Part shown: one piece after another, positions 34,143-43,581 of the stretch
Layout of the letters: each line of letters begins with the position of its first letter
Position numbering within the stretch: the stretch's first letter is position 1
NCBI GenBank assembly: GCA_900471925.1
Contig: UCGV01000010.1
Location: 263,257 to 327,256, forward strand
Length of the DNA: 64,000 nucleotides
Source of the DNA: Hyphomicrobiales bacterium
GTDB taxonomy: Bacteria; Pseudomonadota; Alphaproteobacteria; Rhizobiales; Rhizobiaceae
Direction: 5' to 3'
Position numbers and translations under genes: made by a program
Notes under the pieces: generated by a model
What the model was told of the DNA's origin: nothing
The model's database searches: none
What the model saw: only the letters and a program-made list of their open reading frames with translations

Positions 34143-35096
34143 ATGCGTTCCATTCTTCTGGTATTTGCTGCGACTTTAGCTCTTACTCTGCCGGCAAAGG
34201 CCGATAACGTCACGGTTGCCGTGACGGCGATCGTCGGGCATCCGGCGCTCGATGCCGTGCGCAAGGGCGTGCAGGACACGCTGGCGGCAGCCGGCTACAA
34301 GGAAGGCGAAAACCTCAAATTCGTTTTCGAGTCCGCGCAGGGCAACCCGGCAACGGCAGCCCAGATCGCCCGCCAGTTCGCTGGCGACGAACCCAATGTC
34401 ATCGTACCGATCTCCACGCCGTCGGCGCAGGCCGTTGTCTCCTCGACCCGCGATATCCCTGTCGTCTTCACAGCCGTGTCCGATCCGCTCGGCGCGCAGC
34501 TCGTCAAGAACATGGACAAGCCGGGTGGCAACGTGACCGGTCTTTCCGACATGTCGCCGGTTGCCGAGCACATCGCGCTCATCAAGGAAATCCTGCCCAA
34601 TGTGAAGACGATCGGCTACCTTTACAATTCCGGCGAGGCAAACTCGGTTTCGCTGTTGGCAGTGCTGAAGGCCGAAGCCGACAAAGCCGGCATCAAGATC
34701 GTCGAATCGGCCGCAACGAAGTCTGCCGAGGTGCAGGGTGCAGCGCGTGCGCTCGTCGGCCGCGCCGATGCGATCTACATCCCGACCGACAACACGATCA
34801 TCTCGGCGCTCGAGGGTGCGGTTGCCGTTGCCGAGGAAAGCAAGCTGCCGCTCTTCACAGCCGATACGGATTCCGTTTCGCGCGGCTCAGTCGCAGCGCT
34901 TGGCTTCAATTATTACGACGTCGGCAAGCAGACCGGTGAAATCGTTGTACGTATTCTGAAGGGCGAAAATCCTGGCGATATCGCCGTCAAGACTGCAGCC
35001 GGCAGCGACCTCGTCATCAACAAGTCTGCTGCTGCAAAGATGGGCGTGACTCTGCCGGAAAGCGTCGTCTCGCGCGCCAACAAGGTCATCGAATAA
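34143..35096 (+). CDS. ABC transporter substrate-binding protein (COG2984, TrpX-like)
   Basis: A 317-residue periplasmic protein with signal peptide MRSILLVFAATLALTLPAKA. The fold is that of the ABC_sub_bind (DUF534) family: VAVTAIVGHPALDAVRKGVQD, NPATAAQIARQFAGDEPNVIV, TAVSDPLGAQLV and PTDNTIISALEGAV. In Gram-positives the equivalent TrpXYZ systems take up tryptophan or tyrosine; here the ligand is open. I start at 34143 with GGAGGA upstream. A large inverted repeat separates it from the permease gene. Confidence 0.88.
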   Translation: MRSILLVFAATLALTLPAKADNVTVAVTAIVGHPALDAVRKGVQDTLAAAGYKEGENLKFVFESAQGNPATAAQIARQFAGDEPNVIVPISTPSAQAVVSSTRDIPVVFTAVSDPLGAQLVKNMDKPGGNVTGLSDMSPVAEHIALIKEILPNVKTIGYLYNSGEANSVSLLAVLKAEADKAGIKIVESAATKSAEVQGAARALVGRADAIYIPTDNTIISALEGAVAVAEESKLPLFTADTDSVSRGSVAALGFNYYDVGKQTGEIVVRILKGENPGDIAVKTAAGSDLVINKSAAAKMGVTLPESVVSRANKVIE

Positions 35097-35122
35097 TCGA
35101 CTGCAATTCTGCGCACTTACAG

Positions 35123-35162
35123 ATGATCAGCCGCTCCCGTTTGCATGGGGGCGGCTGATCAT
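35123..35162 (+). terminator. Inverted repeat between binding-protein and permease genes
   Basis: ATGATCAGCCGCTCCC (35123–35138) pairs with GGGGGCGGCTGATCAT (35147–35162), with only one mismatch, around an eight-base loop. No T run follows, so it probably attenuates or protects the upstream mRNA. This would give more binding protein than permease. Confidence 0.6.
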
Positions 35163-35219
35163 ATTAAAAAGCTTCGGTTTCGCGACGGGCGGAACGGAAA
35201 CAAAAAGGGGCTGAAAGCC

Positions 35220-36098
35220 TTGAGCCAAATCGCATTCTGGGGGGCCGTCGAGCTCGGCCTGGTCTATTCCTTCGTCGCCCTCGGCGTCTATCTTGCCTTT
35301 CGCGTCCTCGATTTTCCGGACCTGACGGTGGATGGTTCATTTCCGCTCGGTGCAGCCGTGACCGCCGTGCTGATCATTGCCGGTGTCAATGCATGGCTTG
35401 CGGCCCTGATTGCGATGGCAGCGGGTGCTGCAGCCGGCATGGTGACGGCACTCCTCAATGTGCGCTTCAAAATCCTCAACCTGCTCGCCTCGATCCTGAC
35501 GATGATCGCGCTCTTTTCCGTCAATCTCAGGGTGATGGGAAAACCGAATGTCGCGCTGATCAATGCCGATACGATGATCAGCCCGTTCTTCGGCCACGGC
35601 TTGCGGGATTTCTACGTGCGGCCGCTGTTCGTCGGCGTTCTGGTCGTCATCGCTGTCATCGTCGTCTGGGGCTTCCTTGAAAGCGATGCGGGACTTGCGA
35701 TGCGCGCGACCGGTGCCAATGCCCGCATGGCTCGTGCCCAGGGCGTCGATACCAGTCGGCAGATCTATTTGGGCATGGCGATCTCCAATGCACTGGTGGC
35801 GCTTGGCGGCGCGCTGTTTGCCCAGACCAACGGCTTTGCCGATGTGACCTCGGGTGTCGGCACAATCGTCGTCGGTCTCGCCGCCGTCATCATCGGCGAG
35901 ACGCTGCTCGGACGGCGTGGGCTGCTGATCGCGCTTGTCGGATGCGTGTTCGGCTCGATCATCTACCGCATCGCCATCCAGCTTGCGCTGTCGAGCGATA
36001 TCATCGGGCTGCAGGCCTCGGACCTCAATTTCGTGACGGCGGTTCTGGTGACTGTCGCGCTCATTCTTCCCCGCCTTCGCGGAGGTGCTGCATCATGA
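35220..36098 (+). CDS. ABC transporter permease (COG4120)
   Basis: A 292-residue permease related to branched-chain amino-acid permeases (BPD_transp_2), with about nine hydrophobic segments. LGVYLAFRVLDFPDLTVDGSFPLGAAVTAVLI is the family hallmark, and ESDAGLAMRATGANARMARAQGVDT is the coupling loop. I prefer the TTG at 35220 (MSQIAFWGAVELG) with AGGGG upstream; the ATG at 35145 lies inside the inverted repeat. It overlaps the ATPase gene by four bases (ATGA). Confidence 0.88.
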   Translation: MSQIAFWGAVELGLVYSFVALGVYLAFRVLDFPDLTVDGSFPLGAAVTAVLIIAGVNAWLAALIAMAAGAAAGMVTALLNVRFKILNLLASILTMIALFSVNLRVMGKPNVALINADTMISPFFGHGLRDFYVRPLFVGVLVVIAVIVVWGFLESDAGLAMRATGANARMARAQGVDTSRQIYLGMAISNALVALGGALFAQTNGFADVTSGVGTIVVGLAAVIIGETLLGRRGLLIALVGCVFGSIIYRIAIQLALSSDIIGLQASDLNFVTAVLVTVALILPRLRGGAAS

Positions 36099-36889
36099 TC
36101 AGCGTCAAGGATATCAAGGTTGTCTTCGGGCGTGGCACGCCGCTGCAGAAACAGGCGTTGAATGGTGTCAGCCTGACTATCGAGGAAGGCTCCTTCGTTA
36201 CCGTCATTGGTTCCAATGGTGCCGGCAAGTCGACGCTGCTCGGTGTGCTTGCCGGAGATGTGATACCGAGCGAAGGCTCGGTGCTGATCGGCAAGACGGA
36301 CGTGACACGCAAATCGACATCGGCACGTGCCGGTCTGGTGGCGCGTGTCTTTCAGGATCCATTGACGGGCAGCTGCGGCGCTCTGTCGATCGAAGAGAAC
36401 CTTGCTCTGGCCGCGCGTCGCGGTGAAAAGCGAGGTCTTGCATCGGCGCTCGGTGGCAACAGGCGCGACTATTTCCGGGAGCGGATTGCCGAGCTGAACC
36501 TCGGGCTGGAAAACCGGCTGAAAGACCGCATGGATTTGCTTTCAGGCGGCCAGCGGCAGGCGGTGTCGCTTGTCATGGCGACGCTGGCCGGCTCCGAAGT
36601 GCTGCTGCTCGATGAACATACGGCAGCACTCGATCCTGGTATGGCCGAGTTCGTCATGAACCTCACCCAGAAGATCGTCTCCCAACGCAAGCTGACGACG
36701 ATGATGGTAACGCATTCCATGCGACAGGCGCTGGACTACGGCCACCGCACGATCATGCTGCACGGCGGCGAGATCGTTCTCGACGTTGCAGGCGATAACA
36801 GGAAGAACCTGCAGGTCGAAGACCTGATTGCCATGTTCCGCAAGATGCGCGGTCAGACGCTCGACGACGATGCCCTGCTGATCGGCTGA
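36095..36889 (+). CDS. ABC transporter ATP-binding protein (COG1101)
   Basis: A 264-residue ATPase. Walker A is GSNGAGKST. The signature region is LLSGGQRQAVSLVMATL, where the canonical LSGGQ is intact. Walker B is VLLLDEHTAALDP, with His in place of the more common Pro, and the switch His is in MMVTHSMRQALDYG. The replacement of DEPT by DEHT is normal in this COG1101 subgroup. The start ATG overlaps the permease stop. It completes a three-gene importer with the two preceding genes. Confidence 0.9.
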   Translation: MISVKDIKVVFGRGTPLQKQALNGVSLTIEEGSFVTVIGSNGAGKSTLLGVLAGDVIPSEGSVLIGKTDVTRKSTSARAGLVARVFQDPLTGSCGALSIEENLALAARRGEKRGLASALGGNRRDYFRERIAELNLGLENRLKDRMDLLSGGQRQAVSLVMATLAGSEVLLLDEHTAALDPGMAEFVMNLTQKIVSQRKLTTMMVTHSMRQALDYGHRTIMLHGGEIVLDVAGDNRKNLQVEDLIAMFRKMRGQTLDDDALLIG

Positions 36890-36915
36890 ACGGCCGGATC
36901 AGCAGGTCTGGGTGG

Positions 36916-37557
36916 TCAGCGGGCCTGTGTAAGCAGTATCTTGGCGGCGAAGACCGAGAAGACGCCGGCGAAGGTATAGTCCATACCGCGCAGTACCTTC
37001 TTGTTGTTCTGCAGCCAGCTCGACAACCAGTCGGCAGCCATGACGACAGTCGCGTTGACAGGCATGCCGATCACGATGAAGCAAAAGCCGAGGAAGAGCA
37101 GCTTGTGCGTGACGGCGGGATCGTTTGCGCTGACGAATTGCGGCAGGAATGTCATGAAGAAGATGATGACCTTCGGGTTCAAGAGATTGACCCAAAAGCC
37201 CGAGGAAATGTTCGACAGGATCGTACCCTTCGGGCCGTCAACCTTGGCGACGGTCAGCTTCGAGCCGTAGCGGATTGCCTGCACGGCCAGCCAGAAGAGA
37301 TAGGCCGCGCCGCCGGTCTTCAGGATCAGGAAGGCAGTCGGCGAGGCGGTAATCAGGGCCGAGATGCCGAAGGCGACCAGCATCGTGTGCACGACGATGC
37401 CGAGGCTGGTGCCGAGAACGACGAAGAGCGCAGCCTTCTTGCCCTGCGCAAGGGCACGGCTAATCGACAGCGTCATATCAGGGCCAGGAGTGGCTGCCAG
37501 CAGCAGCGTGGCGGCAGCAAAGGCGACGAGCGTCGGAAAACTCGGCAGGAAGTCCAT
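36916..37557 (-). CDS. LysE/RhtB family exporter
   Basis: A 213-residue membrane protein with about six hydrophobic segments. The N-terminal signature TPGPDMTLSISRALAQGKKAALFVVLGTSLG is typical of RhtB/LysE amino-acid exporters. GFWVNLLNPKVIIFFMTFLPQFV is the other conserved block. The substrate is not known; homoserine, threonine or lysine are usual. It converges with the ABC ATPase gene. A second, distinct LysE member lies at 40042. Confidence 0.88.
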   Translation of the reverse strand: MDFLPSFPTLVAFAAATLLLAATPGPDMTLSISRALAQGKKAALFVVLGTSLGIVVHTMLVAFGISALITASPTAFLILKTGGAAYLFWLAVQAIRYGSKLTVAKVDGPKGTILSNISSGFWVNLLNPKVIIFFMTFLPQFVSANDPAVTHKLLFLGFCFIVIGMPVNATVVMAADWLSSWLQNNKKVLRGMDYTFAGVFSVFAAKILLTQAR

Positions 37558-37642
37558 GGTCTACTCTGAAAGCCGGAAAAGATAGAGCAATCTCTTACCC
37601 GGCTTTCAGCAAATTACCAATCAAACGTTCTGATGGCGCCGA

Positions 37643-38494
37643 TTACCTCTGTTCGAGGAAAGCCTTGAACCTGTCGGCGTAGTCCTTGTGCCAGCGCGAC
37701 AGCGGCGGGCGGTTTTCGATGATATCGCCCATCGCCCAGGCCATGCGGCGCTCGTCCACCGGCCGGGCAACGTCATTGTCTGGGCAAAGGATGTAGAAGT
37801 CGCCGCGCTCAAGGCTCTCGACCATGAAATCGACAGTCTGTTCCGGCGTCCAGGCGGCAGCCGGTTTTTCGCTGCGGTCGCCCTTGGTAAGTCCGGTGAA
37901 GACGAAGCCGGGGATCAGCAGATGTGCAGAGATGCCAGCGCCTTCGGTATTGCGCAGTTCATGTTCGAGCGCCTCGGTGAAGACCTTCACGCCGGCCTTG
38001 GAGAGATTATAGGCAGGGTTGCCGGGCGGCGTGGTGATGCCCTGCTTGGAGCCGGTATTGATGATGAGGCCCGGTTCGTTGTGGGCGATCATGCCGGGGC
38101 CGAAGGTTCTGACGCCGTTGACGACGCCGAGAAGATTGACGGCGAGGATATTGTCCCAATTGGCCTGGGCGCTGAAGATCGAGGTTTCCGGGCCGATGCC
38201 GGCATTGTTCATCAGCACATGCACGCGGCCAAAGCGCTGGATAACGGCCCGCTCAAGCGCTTCGATCTGCTCTTTCTGGGAGACATCAGTCTCGATCGCC
38301 ATCACATGTTCCTGGCCGGCGATCGCCTCCAGTTCCGCGCGGGCGTTGGCGAGCCTGTCGCCGCCGAGATCGGCAATCACGACGCTCATGCCGATCTTTG
38401 CAAAGTACTTCGCAGCAGCAAGGCCGATGCCGGAAGCGCCGCCGGTGATGACGGCAACATTGGATTTCTTGAAAATGGCTTGAATATTCGTCAC
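37643..38494 (-). CDS. Short-chain dehydrogenase/reductase
   Basis: A 283-residue classical SDR. The cofactor loop is [12 protein letters not shown] (residues 16–27), followed by IADLGGDR, whose Asp suggests NAD(H) preference. NNAGIG and the catalytic tetrad Ser (NTGSKQGI), Tyr and Lys (YNLSKAG) are present. The C-terminal stretch FLEQR is short. The substrate is unknown. It diverges from argG; the 188 bases between carry both promoters. Confidence 0.9.
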   Translation of the reverse strand: MTNIQAIFKKSNVAVITGGASGIGLAAAKYFAKIGMSVVIADLGGDRLANARAELEAIAGQEHVMAIETDVSQKEQIEALERAVIQRFGRVHVLMNNAGIGPETSIFSAQANWDNILAVNLLGVVNGVRTFGPGMIAHNEPGLIINTGSKQGITTPPGNPAYNLSKAGVKVFTEALEHELRNTEGAGISAHLLIPGFVFTGLTKGDRSEKPAAAWTPEQTVDFMVESLERGDFYILCPDNDVARPVDERRMAWAMGDIIENRPPLSRWHKDYADRFKAFLEQR

Positions 38495-38682
38495 GGGACG
38501 GGCCTCTCCTCAGAGCATTGTTCGGACGATGCCGAATATGGGCTCCGGTTCCCTGCTGTCAAACCTTATCGGACCGGTTGCTGTCCTCGTTGCCCTTGCG
38601 TCACGCGTCAATCTCGCTAAAAGTGCCGCGATACCGGGCTTTGCGGGTGTGCCGCGGCCTCTATGCAACGGACCTCATCATC

Positions 38683-39906
38683 ATGGCATCATACAAAGAC
38701 GTGAAGAAAGTCGTGCTCGCCTATTCCGGCGGTCTCGATACCTCGATCATCCTGAAGTGGCTGCAGACCGAGCTCGGCGCTGAAGTCGTCACCTTCACGG
38801 CCGACCTCGGCCAGGGTGAAGAGCTGGAGCCGGCGCGTAAGAAGGCCGAGATGCTCGGCATCAAGGAGATCTATATCGAGGACGTGCGCGAGGAATTCGT
38901 GCGCGATTTCGTCTTCCCGATGTTCCGTGCGAATGCCGTCTATGAAGGCGTCTACCTGCTCGGCACCTCGATTGCCCGCCCGCTGATTTCCAAGCATCTC
39001 ATCGAGATCGCCAGGAAGACGGGTGCGGACGCGATCGCACATGGTGCGACCGGCAAGGGCAACGACCAGGTTCGTTTCGAGCTTTCCGCCTATGCGCTGA
39101 ACCCTGACATCAAGATCATCGCGCCGTGGCGCGACTGGTCGTTCAAGAGCCGCACCGACCTGCTCGAGTTCGCCGAAAAGCACCAGATCCCGGTCGCCAA
39201 GGACAAGAAGGGCGAAGCACCCTTCTCCGTCGATGCCAACCTGCTGCACTCCTCCTCCGAGGGCAAGGTTCTGGAAGATCCGGCGCAGGAAGCCCCTGAA
39301 TATGTGCACATGCGCACCATTTCGCCGGAAGCGGCCCCCGACAAAGCAACCACCATCAAGGTCGGTTTCCGCAAGGGTGACGCCGTTTCCATCAACGGTG
39401 TCGAGATGTCGCCGGCGACGCTGCTCGCGACGCTCAACAATTACGGCCGCGACAATGGTATCGGCCGTCTCGATCTCGTCGAGAACCGCTATGTCGGCAT
39501 GAAGTCGCGCGGTGTCTACGAGACCCCGGGCGGCACGATCCTGCTCGCAGCACACCGTGCCATCGAGTCGATCACGCTTGACCGTGGTGCCGCTCACCTC
39601 AAGGACGAGCTGATGCCGCGTTATGCCGAGCTGATCTATTACGGCTTCTGGTTCTCGCCAGAACGTGAGATGCTGCAGGCGCTCATCGACAAGAGCCAGG
39701 AGCATGTCGAAGGCGAAGTGACGCTGAAGCTCTACAAGGGCAATGTCATGGTTATCGGCCGCGAAAGCGAAAAGTCGCTCTATTCCGACAAGCTCGTCAC
39801 TTTTGAAGACGACCAGGGCGCCTACGACCAGAAGGATGCCGCCGGCTTCATCAAGCTCAATGCGCTGCGTCTTCGTACGCTCGGCAAACGTAACCTGAAG
39901 AAATAA
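38683..39906 (+). CDS. argG: Argininosuccinate synthase
   Basis: A 407-residue ligase joining citrulline and aspartate with ATP in arginine synthesis. The PP-loop is [16 protein letters not shown]. Other signatures are [24 protein letters not shown] and [20 protein letters not shown] start at 38683 ([17 protein letters not shown]); the frame upstream to 38518 is not conserved in kind. argH is not adjacent. A terminator follows. Confidence 0.97.
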   Translation: MASYKDVKKVVLAYSGGLDTSIILKWLQTELGAEVVTFTADLGQGEELEPARKKAEMLGIKEIYIEDVREEFVRDFVFPMFRANAVYEGVYLLGTSIARPLISKHLIEIARKTGADAIAHGATGKGNDQVRFELSAYALNPDIKIIAPWRDWSFKSRTDLLEFAEKHQIPVAKDKKGEAPFSVDANLLHSSSEGKVLEDPAQEAPEYVHMRTISPEAAPDKATTIKVGFRKGDAVSINGVEMSPATLLATLNNYGRDNGIGRLDLVENRYVGMKSRGVYETPGGTILLAAHRAIESITLDRGAAHLKDELMPRYAELIYYGFWFSPEREMLQALIDKSQEHVEGEVTLKLYKGNVMVIGRESEKSLYSDKLVTFEDDQGAYDQKDAAGFIKLNALRLRTLGKRNLKK

Positions 39907-39926
39907 GCCGCTTCAGGTCGGTTTCG

Positions 39927-39959
39927 AAAGCCCGCCGGCTTCGCTGCGCGGGCTTTTTC
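39927..39959 (+). terminator. Terminator after argG
   Basis: AAAGCCCGC at 39927–39935 pairs with GCGGGCTTT at 39948–39956 around a 12-base loop, followed by a T run. It lies 20 bases past the argG stop. Confidence 0.85.
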
Positions 39960-40041
39960 TTTGCCTGCCGATTGCAGGTTGCTGAGCTTGACGTGGCACG
40001 GGCATTGCCTAAGCTGAACCTGTCATCACCGGAGCTTTTCC

Positions 40042-40683
40042 ATGCCGCTTTCCCTGCTTGTCGGCGCCTTCCTGGCGGCGCTTTTTTACGTGCTCATTCC
40101 CGGCCCTGCCTTCCTGCAGCTCCTCGGCATTGGTGCCGGGCAGGGGCGCAAGGCGGGCGCCTTTTTCATGGTGGGCCATCTCGTTGGCGACCTCATTTGG
40201 TCGGGGCTGGCACTGGTTGCGATCGTTGGTGCCAAGACGATCGGCACTTTCGTGTTTGATCTGCTGGGGCTTGCCTGCGGCTTTTATCTCGCCTGGATCG
40301 GCTGGAGCGCCGTCAATGCCAAGCCGAAGGCCGAGGGGCAGGCGCTGATGGTGGTGGAGCGGCCATTTCGCCGCGGGCTGATTTTCGGCGTTACCAATCC
40401 GAAGGGTTATCCGGTGGCGCTTGCTACGTTCACAGCTTTGGTCGCGGGCTCCGCAAACGCACTCGATTTCCAGGCATTGCCGATGCTGCTCAGTGTTTCC
40501 TTCGTCGGTTTCATCACGGCAGATATCATCCTGATCGGCATCATTGGTGCCAGCGTGGTGCGCCGGTTCTACCGTGCGCACGAACGGCTGATCGTGCGCT
40601 GCTCGGGCGTTCTGTTCATGGGTTTTGCCGTACAGGCGCTGTGGCATGCGACGCCCGGCCTGCTCGGCTGGCGCAAGGCCTGA
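40042..40683 (+). CDS. LysE family translocator
   Basis: A 213-residue membrane protein with about six hydrophobic segments. The start MPLSLLVGAFLAALFYVLIPGPAFLQLLGIGAGQGRKAGAF has the PGPA motif of the family. FGVTNPKGYPVALATFTALV is the second conserved block. It differs clearly from the LysE-type protein at 36916, so it is not a recent duplicate. The substrate is unknown. Its stop codon lies in a palindrome shared with the convergent gene. Confidence 0.85.
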   Translation: MPLSLLVGAFLAALFYVLIPGPAFLQLLGIGAGQGRKAGAFFMVGHLVGDLIWSGLALVAIVGAKTIGTFVFDLLGLACGFYLAWIGWSAVNAKPKAEGQALMVVERPFRRGLIFGVTNPKGYPVALATFTALVAGSANALDFQALPMLLSVSFVGFITADIILIGIIGASVVRRFYRAHERLIVRCSGVLFMGFAVQALWHATPGLLGWRKA

Positions 40684-40691
40684 TCAGGCCT
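40676..40691. repeat. Palindrome containing both convergent stop codons
   Basis: AGGCCTGATCAGGCCT is a perfect 16-base palindrome. The TGA at 40681–40683 ends the LysE-type gene, and the TCA at 40684–40686 is the stop of the hypothetical gene on the other strand, so the stops abut with no gap. No T run follows on either strand. Confidence 0.7.
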
Positions 40692-41130
40692 CGCTGGCGA
40701 GGAAGCCGACGACAGATTTCAGCGTCTGCACCTCATTCGGATTGCCGATCGACATGGCGATCTGAAGCTGGCTTTTGTAATAGTCCAGAAAGTTGAAGCT
40801 GGTGCCGTCGGTGACGCTGGACAAATCGATGACATTGCCGAGAGGGTCGATTGCATGCATCGGCAGCGGTTCGGATATCGCGGCAAACGTATTCTGGTCG
40901 ATTACACCGTTGTCGAAACTCTGGCGCGCATAGCTGCGCAACTCACCCGCGCTGACGGAGGTGAAATCGATCGCCTGCCGGTTGTCTGAATCTTCGATCT
41001 GGAACGAAGCCTGGGCGATAGGCGGCTTCGGTTCGATTGTAATATCGGCGGTCTTCGAACTTTTTGCGTTATTATTGGGATTATTTTTGAATAGCAAACT
41101 CTGAGAAGACCGCAGGGAGAAAATTTCCAT
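40684..41130 (-). CDS. Hypothetical protein, 148 residues
   Basis: I do not recognise this protein. The first ~35 residues (MEIFSLRSSQSLLFKNNPNN) are Ser/Asn-rich and look disordered. The rest contains ELRSYARQSFDNGVIDQNTF and NFLDYYKSQLQIAMSIGNPN, probably helical. There is no signal peptide or membrane segment. I start at 41130 because AGAGGAC is spaced for that ATG, not for the one six bases upstream. A CtrA-like box lies 65–79 bases upstream. The linker plus helical core recalls small cell-cycle or flagellar accessory proteins, but that is only an impression. Confidence 0.7.
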   Translation of the reverse strand: MEIFSLRSSQSLLFKNNPNNNAKSSKTADITIEPKPPIAQASFQIEDSDNRQAIDFTSVSAGELRSYARQSFDNGVIDQNTFAAISEPLPMHAIDPLGNVIDLSSVTDGTSFNFLDYYKSQLQIAMSIGNPNEVQTLKSVVGFLASEA

Positions 41131-41194
41131 GCGCATGTCCTCTTACTTGAAGATTAAGGGGAAACTAGCGTCTTGGGGTGATTCGCGTCAATCG

Positions 41195-41209
41195 TTAACG
41201 ATTGGTTAA
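41195..41209. promoter_or_regulatory. CtrA-like box TTAA-N7-TTAA
   Basis: TTAA at 41195–41198 and TTAA at 41206–41209 are separated by exactly seven bases, the CtrA full-site pattern of alphaproteobacteria. It overlaps the perfect 16-base palindrome CAATCGTTAACGATTG (41189–41204). A GATTC (GANTC, CcrM methylation) site lies at 41180–41184. The site is between a hypothetical gene (minus) and the M3 peptidase gene (plus). Confidence 0.5.
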
Positions 41210-41334
41210 TTTTTATGTATCAATTCTTGCCCCCAAGATTTAGCGGAGCAGGAAAAGTCCAGGTCGATCGCATATCAATTCTACGACAGCCTTCCTATAT
41301 TACCAGTCCACTTGCCGGCATAAAGGACTTTCAC

Positions 41335-43422
41335 ATGTCTTCTCCCACCCAATTCAATCAGGCACTTGTCAACTGGAATGGCCTTCATGGCCTGCCGCGT
41401 TTTGACGCGGTTGCCGATGGCGATTTCGCTGCTGCCTTCGAAGCCGCACTCGCCTCGCACGAACGAGAGATAGACGAGATCGCCGGCAGCAAAGACGAGC
41501 CGACTTTCGAAAATACGATCGTCGCGCTGGAAATCGCCGGCGATGAGCTGTCGCGCGTTTCGGCGCTTTTCTGGAACCGCGCCGGCGCTCACACCAATGA
41601 TGTGATTCAGGCACTGGAGCGCGATATCTCGCCGAAAATGTCGCGTCACTATTCGAAGATCGGCATGAATGCGGATCTCTTCAAGCGCATCGACGCGCTC
41701 TGGGAAGAGCGTGAAGGCCTCGGCCTGACGCTGGAGCAGACGCGCGTCCTGGAACGGCACTGGAAAGGCTTCGTCAAATCCGGCGCCAAACTGCCGAAGG
41801 CGGAGCAGGAGAAGCTTGCGGCCATCAACGAAAAGCTTGCCAGTCTCGGTACCAGCTTCGGGCAGAATGTGCTTGCCGACGAAAAAAGCTGGTCGCTGAT
41901 CCTTTCCACGGAAGAGGAACTAGCCGGCATTCCCGATTTCCTGCGCGATGCGATGGCCGCGGCCGCCCGCGAGCGCGGCGCGGAGGGCAAATATGCCGTG
42001 ACGCTGTCGCGCTCGATCATCGAGCCGTTCCTCACCTTCTCGGAGCGACGTGATCTTCGCGAACAGGCCTTCAAGGCATGGGTGGCGCGCGGCGAAAACG
42101 CCGGGACGACCGACAATCGCGGCATTATCACCGAGACGCTTGCCTTGCGCGATGAAGTGGCGACGCTGCTTGGTTATGGCAATTTCGCGGAACTGAAGCT
42201 CGACAACACGATGGCGAAGACGCCTGAAGCGGTGAACGATCTGCTGCGCGCCGTCTGGGCGAGGGCTGTGAAGCGCGCGCATGAGGAAGAGGCCGATATT
42301 GCCCAGCTCATCACCGCAGAGGGCAAGAACCACGACGTGATGCCATGGGACTGGCGTCACTACGCGGAGAAGATCCGGGCGCAGCGGTTCAATTTTTCGG
42401 AAACAGAACTGAAGCCCTACTTGCAGCTCGAAAAGATCATCAATGCCTGTTTCGACGTCGCCGACCGTCTGTTCGGCATCCGCGCCGTGGAGAAGAAGGG
42501 GATAACCGCCTATCACCCGGATGTGCGGGTCTTCGAAATCCGCGACCGGGACGACAAACTGGTGGCGCTCTTCCTCGGCGATTATTTCGCCCGCAGCTCA
42601 AAGCGCTCGGGCGCCTGGATGAGTTCCTTCCAGTCTCAGCATAAGCTGGCGCTGAAGAACGGCCATCACGGCGAAATGCCGATCATCTACAATGTCTGCA
42701 ATTTCGCCAAGCCTGCCGAGGGCAAGCCGGCGCTGCTTTCACTCGACGATGCGCGCACGCTGTTCCACGAGTTCGGGCACGCGCTGCACGGCATGCTCTC
42801 CAACGTTACCTATCCCTCGGTGTCCGGCACCGGCGTCTCGCGCGATTTCGTGGAATTGCCCTCACAGCTCTACGAGCACTGGCTGACGGTTCCCGCCATT
42901 CTCAGGGAATATGCCGTCCATTTCGAAACGGGCGAGCCGATGCCGCAAGCCCTGCTCGACAAGGTGCTGGCGGCACGCACCTTCAATTCCGGCTTCAATA
43001 CGGTGGAGTTCACCTCCTCGGCTCTGGTCGATATGGCCTTCCACACGCGTGAAAAGGTGGAGGATCCAATGGCGGTGCAGGCTGAGGTGCTCGCCGAGAT
43101 CGGTATGCCGAAGTCGATCGTCATGCGTCACGCCACGCCGCATTTCCAGCATATCTTCTCCGGCGGTTATTCGGCGGGCTACTATTCCTACATGTGGTCG
43201 GAAGTGTTGGATGCCGATGCCTTCTCCGCCTTCGAGGAGACCGGGGATGCCTTCAATGGCGAGATGGCCAGGAAACTCAGCGAGAATATCTACTCCACGG
43301 GTGGCTCCATCGATCCGGAAGATGCCTACAAGGCTTTCCGTGGCAAGCTGCCGAGCCCCGATGCCATGCTGGTCAAGAAGGGGCTTGCCACCTTCGAGGA
43401 ATTGACAGGCAGCGATGCTTAA
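41335..43422 (+). CDS. M3 family zinc oligopeptidase (Dcp/oligopeptidase A type)
   Basis: A 695-residue cytoplasmic metallopeptidase that degrades short peptides. The zinc site His478-Glu-Phe-Gly-His482 lies in LFHEFGHALHGML, and the third ligand Glu follows in DFVELPSQLYEHW. The C-terminal block HIFSGGYSAGYYSYMWSEVLDADAF is the family signature. I start at 41335 (MSSPTQFNQALVNW), not at the ATG at 41215 near the palindrome. The length is normal for Dcp/PrlC. Confidence 0.94.
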   Translation: MSSPTQFNQALVNWNGLHGLPRFDAVADGDFAAAFEAALASHEREIDEIAGSKDEPTFENTIVALEIAGDELSRVSALFWNRAGAHTNDVIQALERDISPKMSRHYSKIGMNADLFKRIDALWEEREGLGLTLEQTRVLERHWKGFVKSGAKLPKAEQEKLAAINEKLASLGTSFGQNVLADEKSWSLILSTEEELAGIPDFLRDAMAAAARERGAEGKYAVTLSRSIIEPFLTFSERRDLREQAFKAWVARGENAGTTDNRGIITETLALRDEVATLLGYGNFAELKLDNTMAKTPEAVNDLLRAVWARAVKRAHEEEADIAQLITAEGKNHDVMPWDWRHYAEKIRAQRFNFSETELKPYLQLEKIINACFDVADRLFGIRAVEKKGITAYHPDVRVFEIRDRDDKLVALFLGDYFARSSKRSGAWMSSFQSQHKLALKNGHHGEMPIIYNVCNFAKPAEGKPALLSLDDARTLFHEFGHALHGMLSNVTYPSVSGTGVSRDFVELPSQLYEHWLTVPAILREYAVHFETGEPMPQALLDKVLAARTFNSGFNTVEFTSSALVDMAFHTREKVEDPMAVQAEVLAEIGMPKSIVMRHATPHFQHIFSGGYSAGYYSYMWSEVLDADAFSAFEETGDAFNGEMARKLSENIYSTGGSIDPEDAYKAFRGKLPSPDAMLVKKGLATFEELTGSDA

Positions 43423-43446
43423 GACAGTTTGATGACATGGAGCAAA

Positions 43447-43470
43447 GCGGCATGGTGACAGCCATGCCGC
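43447..43470 (+). terminator. Hairpin after the M3 peptidase gene
   Basis: GCGGCATGG at 43447–43455 pairs perfectly with CCATGCCGC at 43462–43470 around TGACAG. The sequence after it (AGCTTTCGCG) has only a short T run, so termination may be weak. Confidence 0.5.
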
Positions 43471-43581
43471 AGCTTTCGCGTGCCACCCCCTTTCGCAATC
43501 GCGAAAAAAACGGTATGAGCGCGCCAAACGTAAATGGCGCGTCCACTTGGCGAAGCGCCCCAGCCTCAGAGATTATGACAA

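Noticed and set aside
43490-43515. TTTCGC/GCGAAA hairpin with an A run before typA, considered as a minus-strand terminator
   Set aside because: On the minus strand the T run precedes the stem rather than following it, so it cannot act as an intrinsic terminator.
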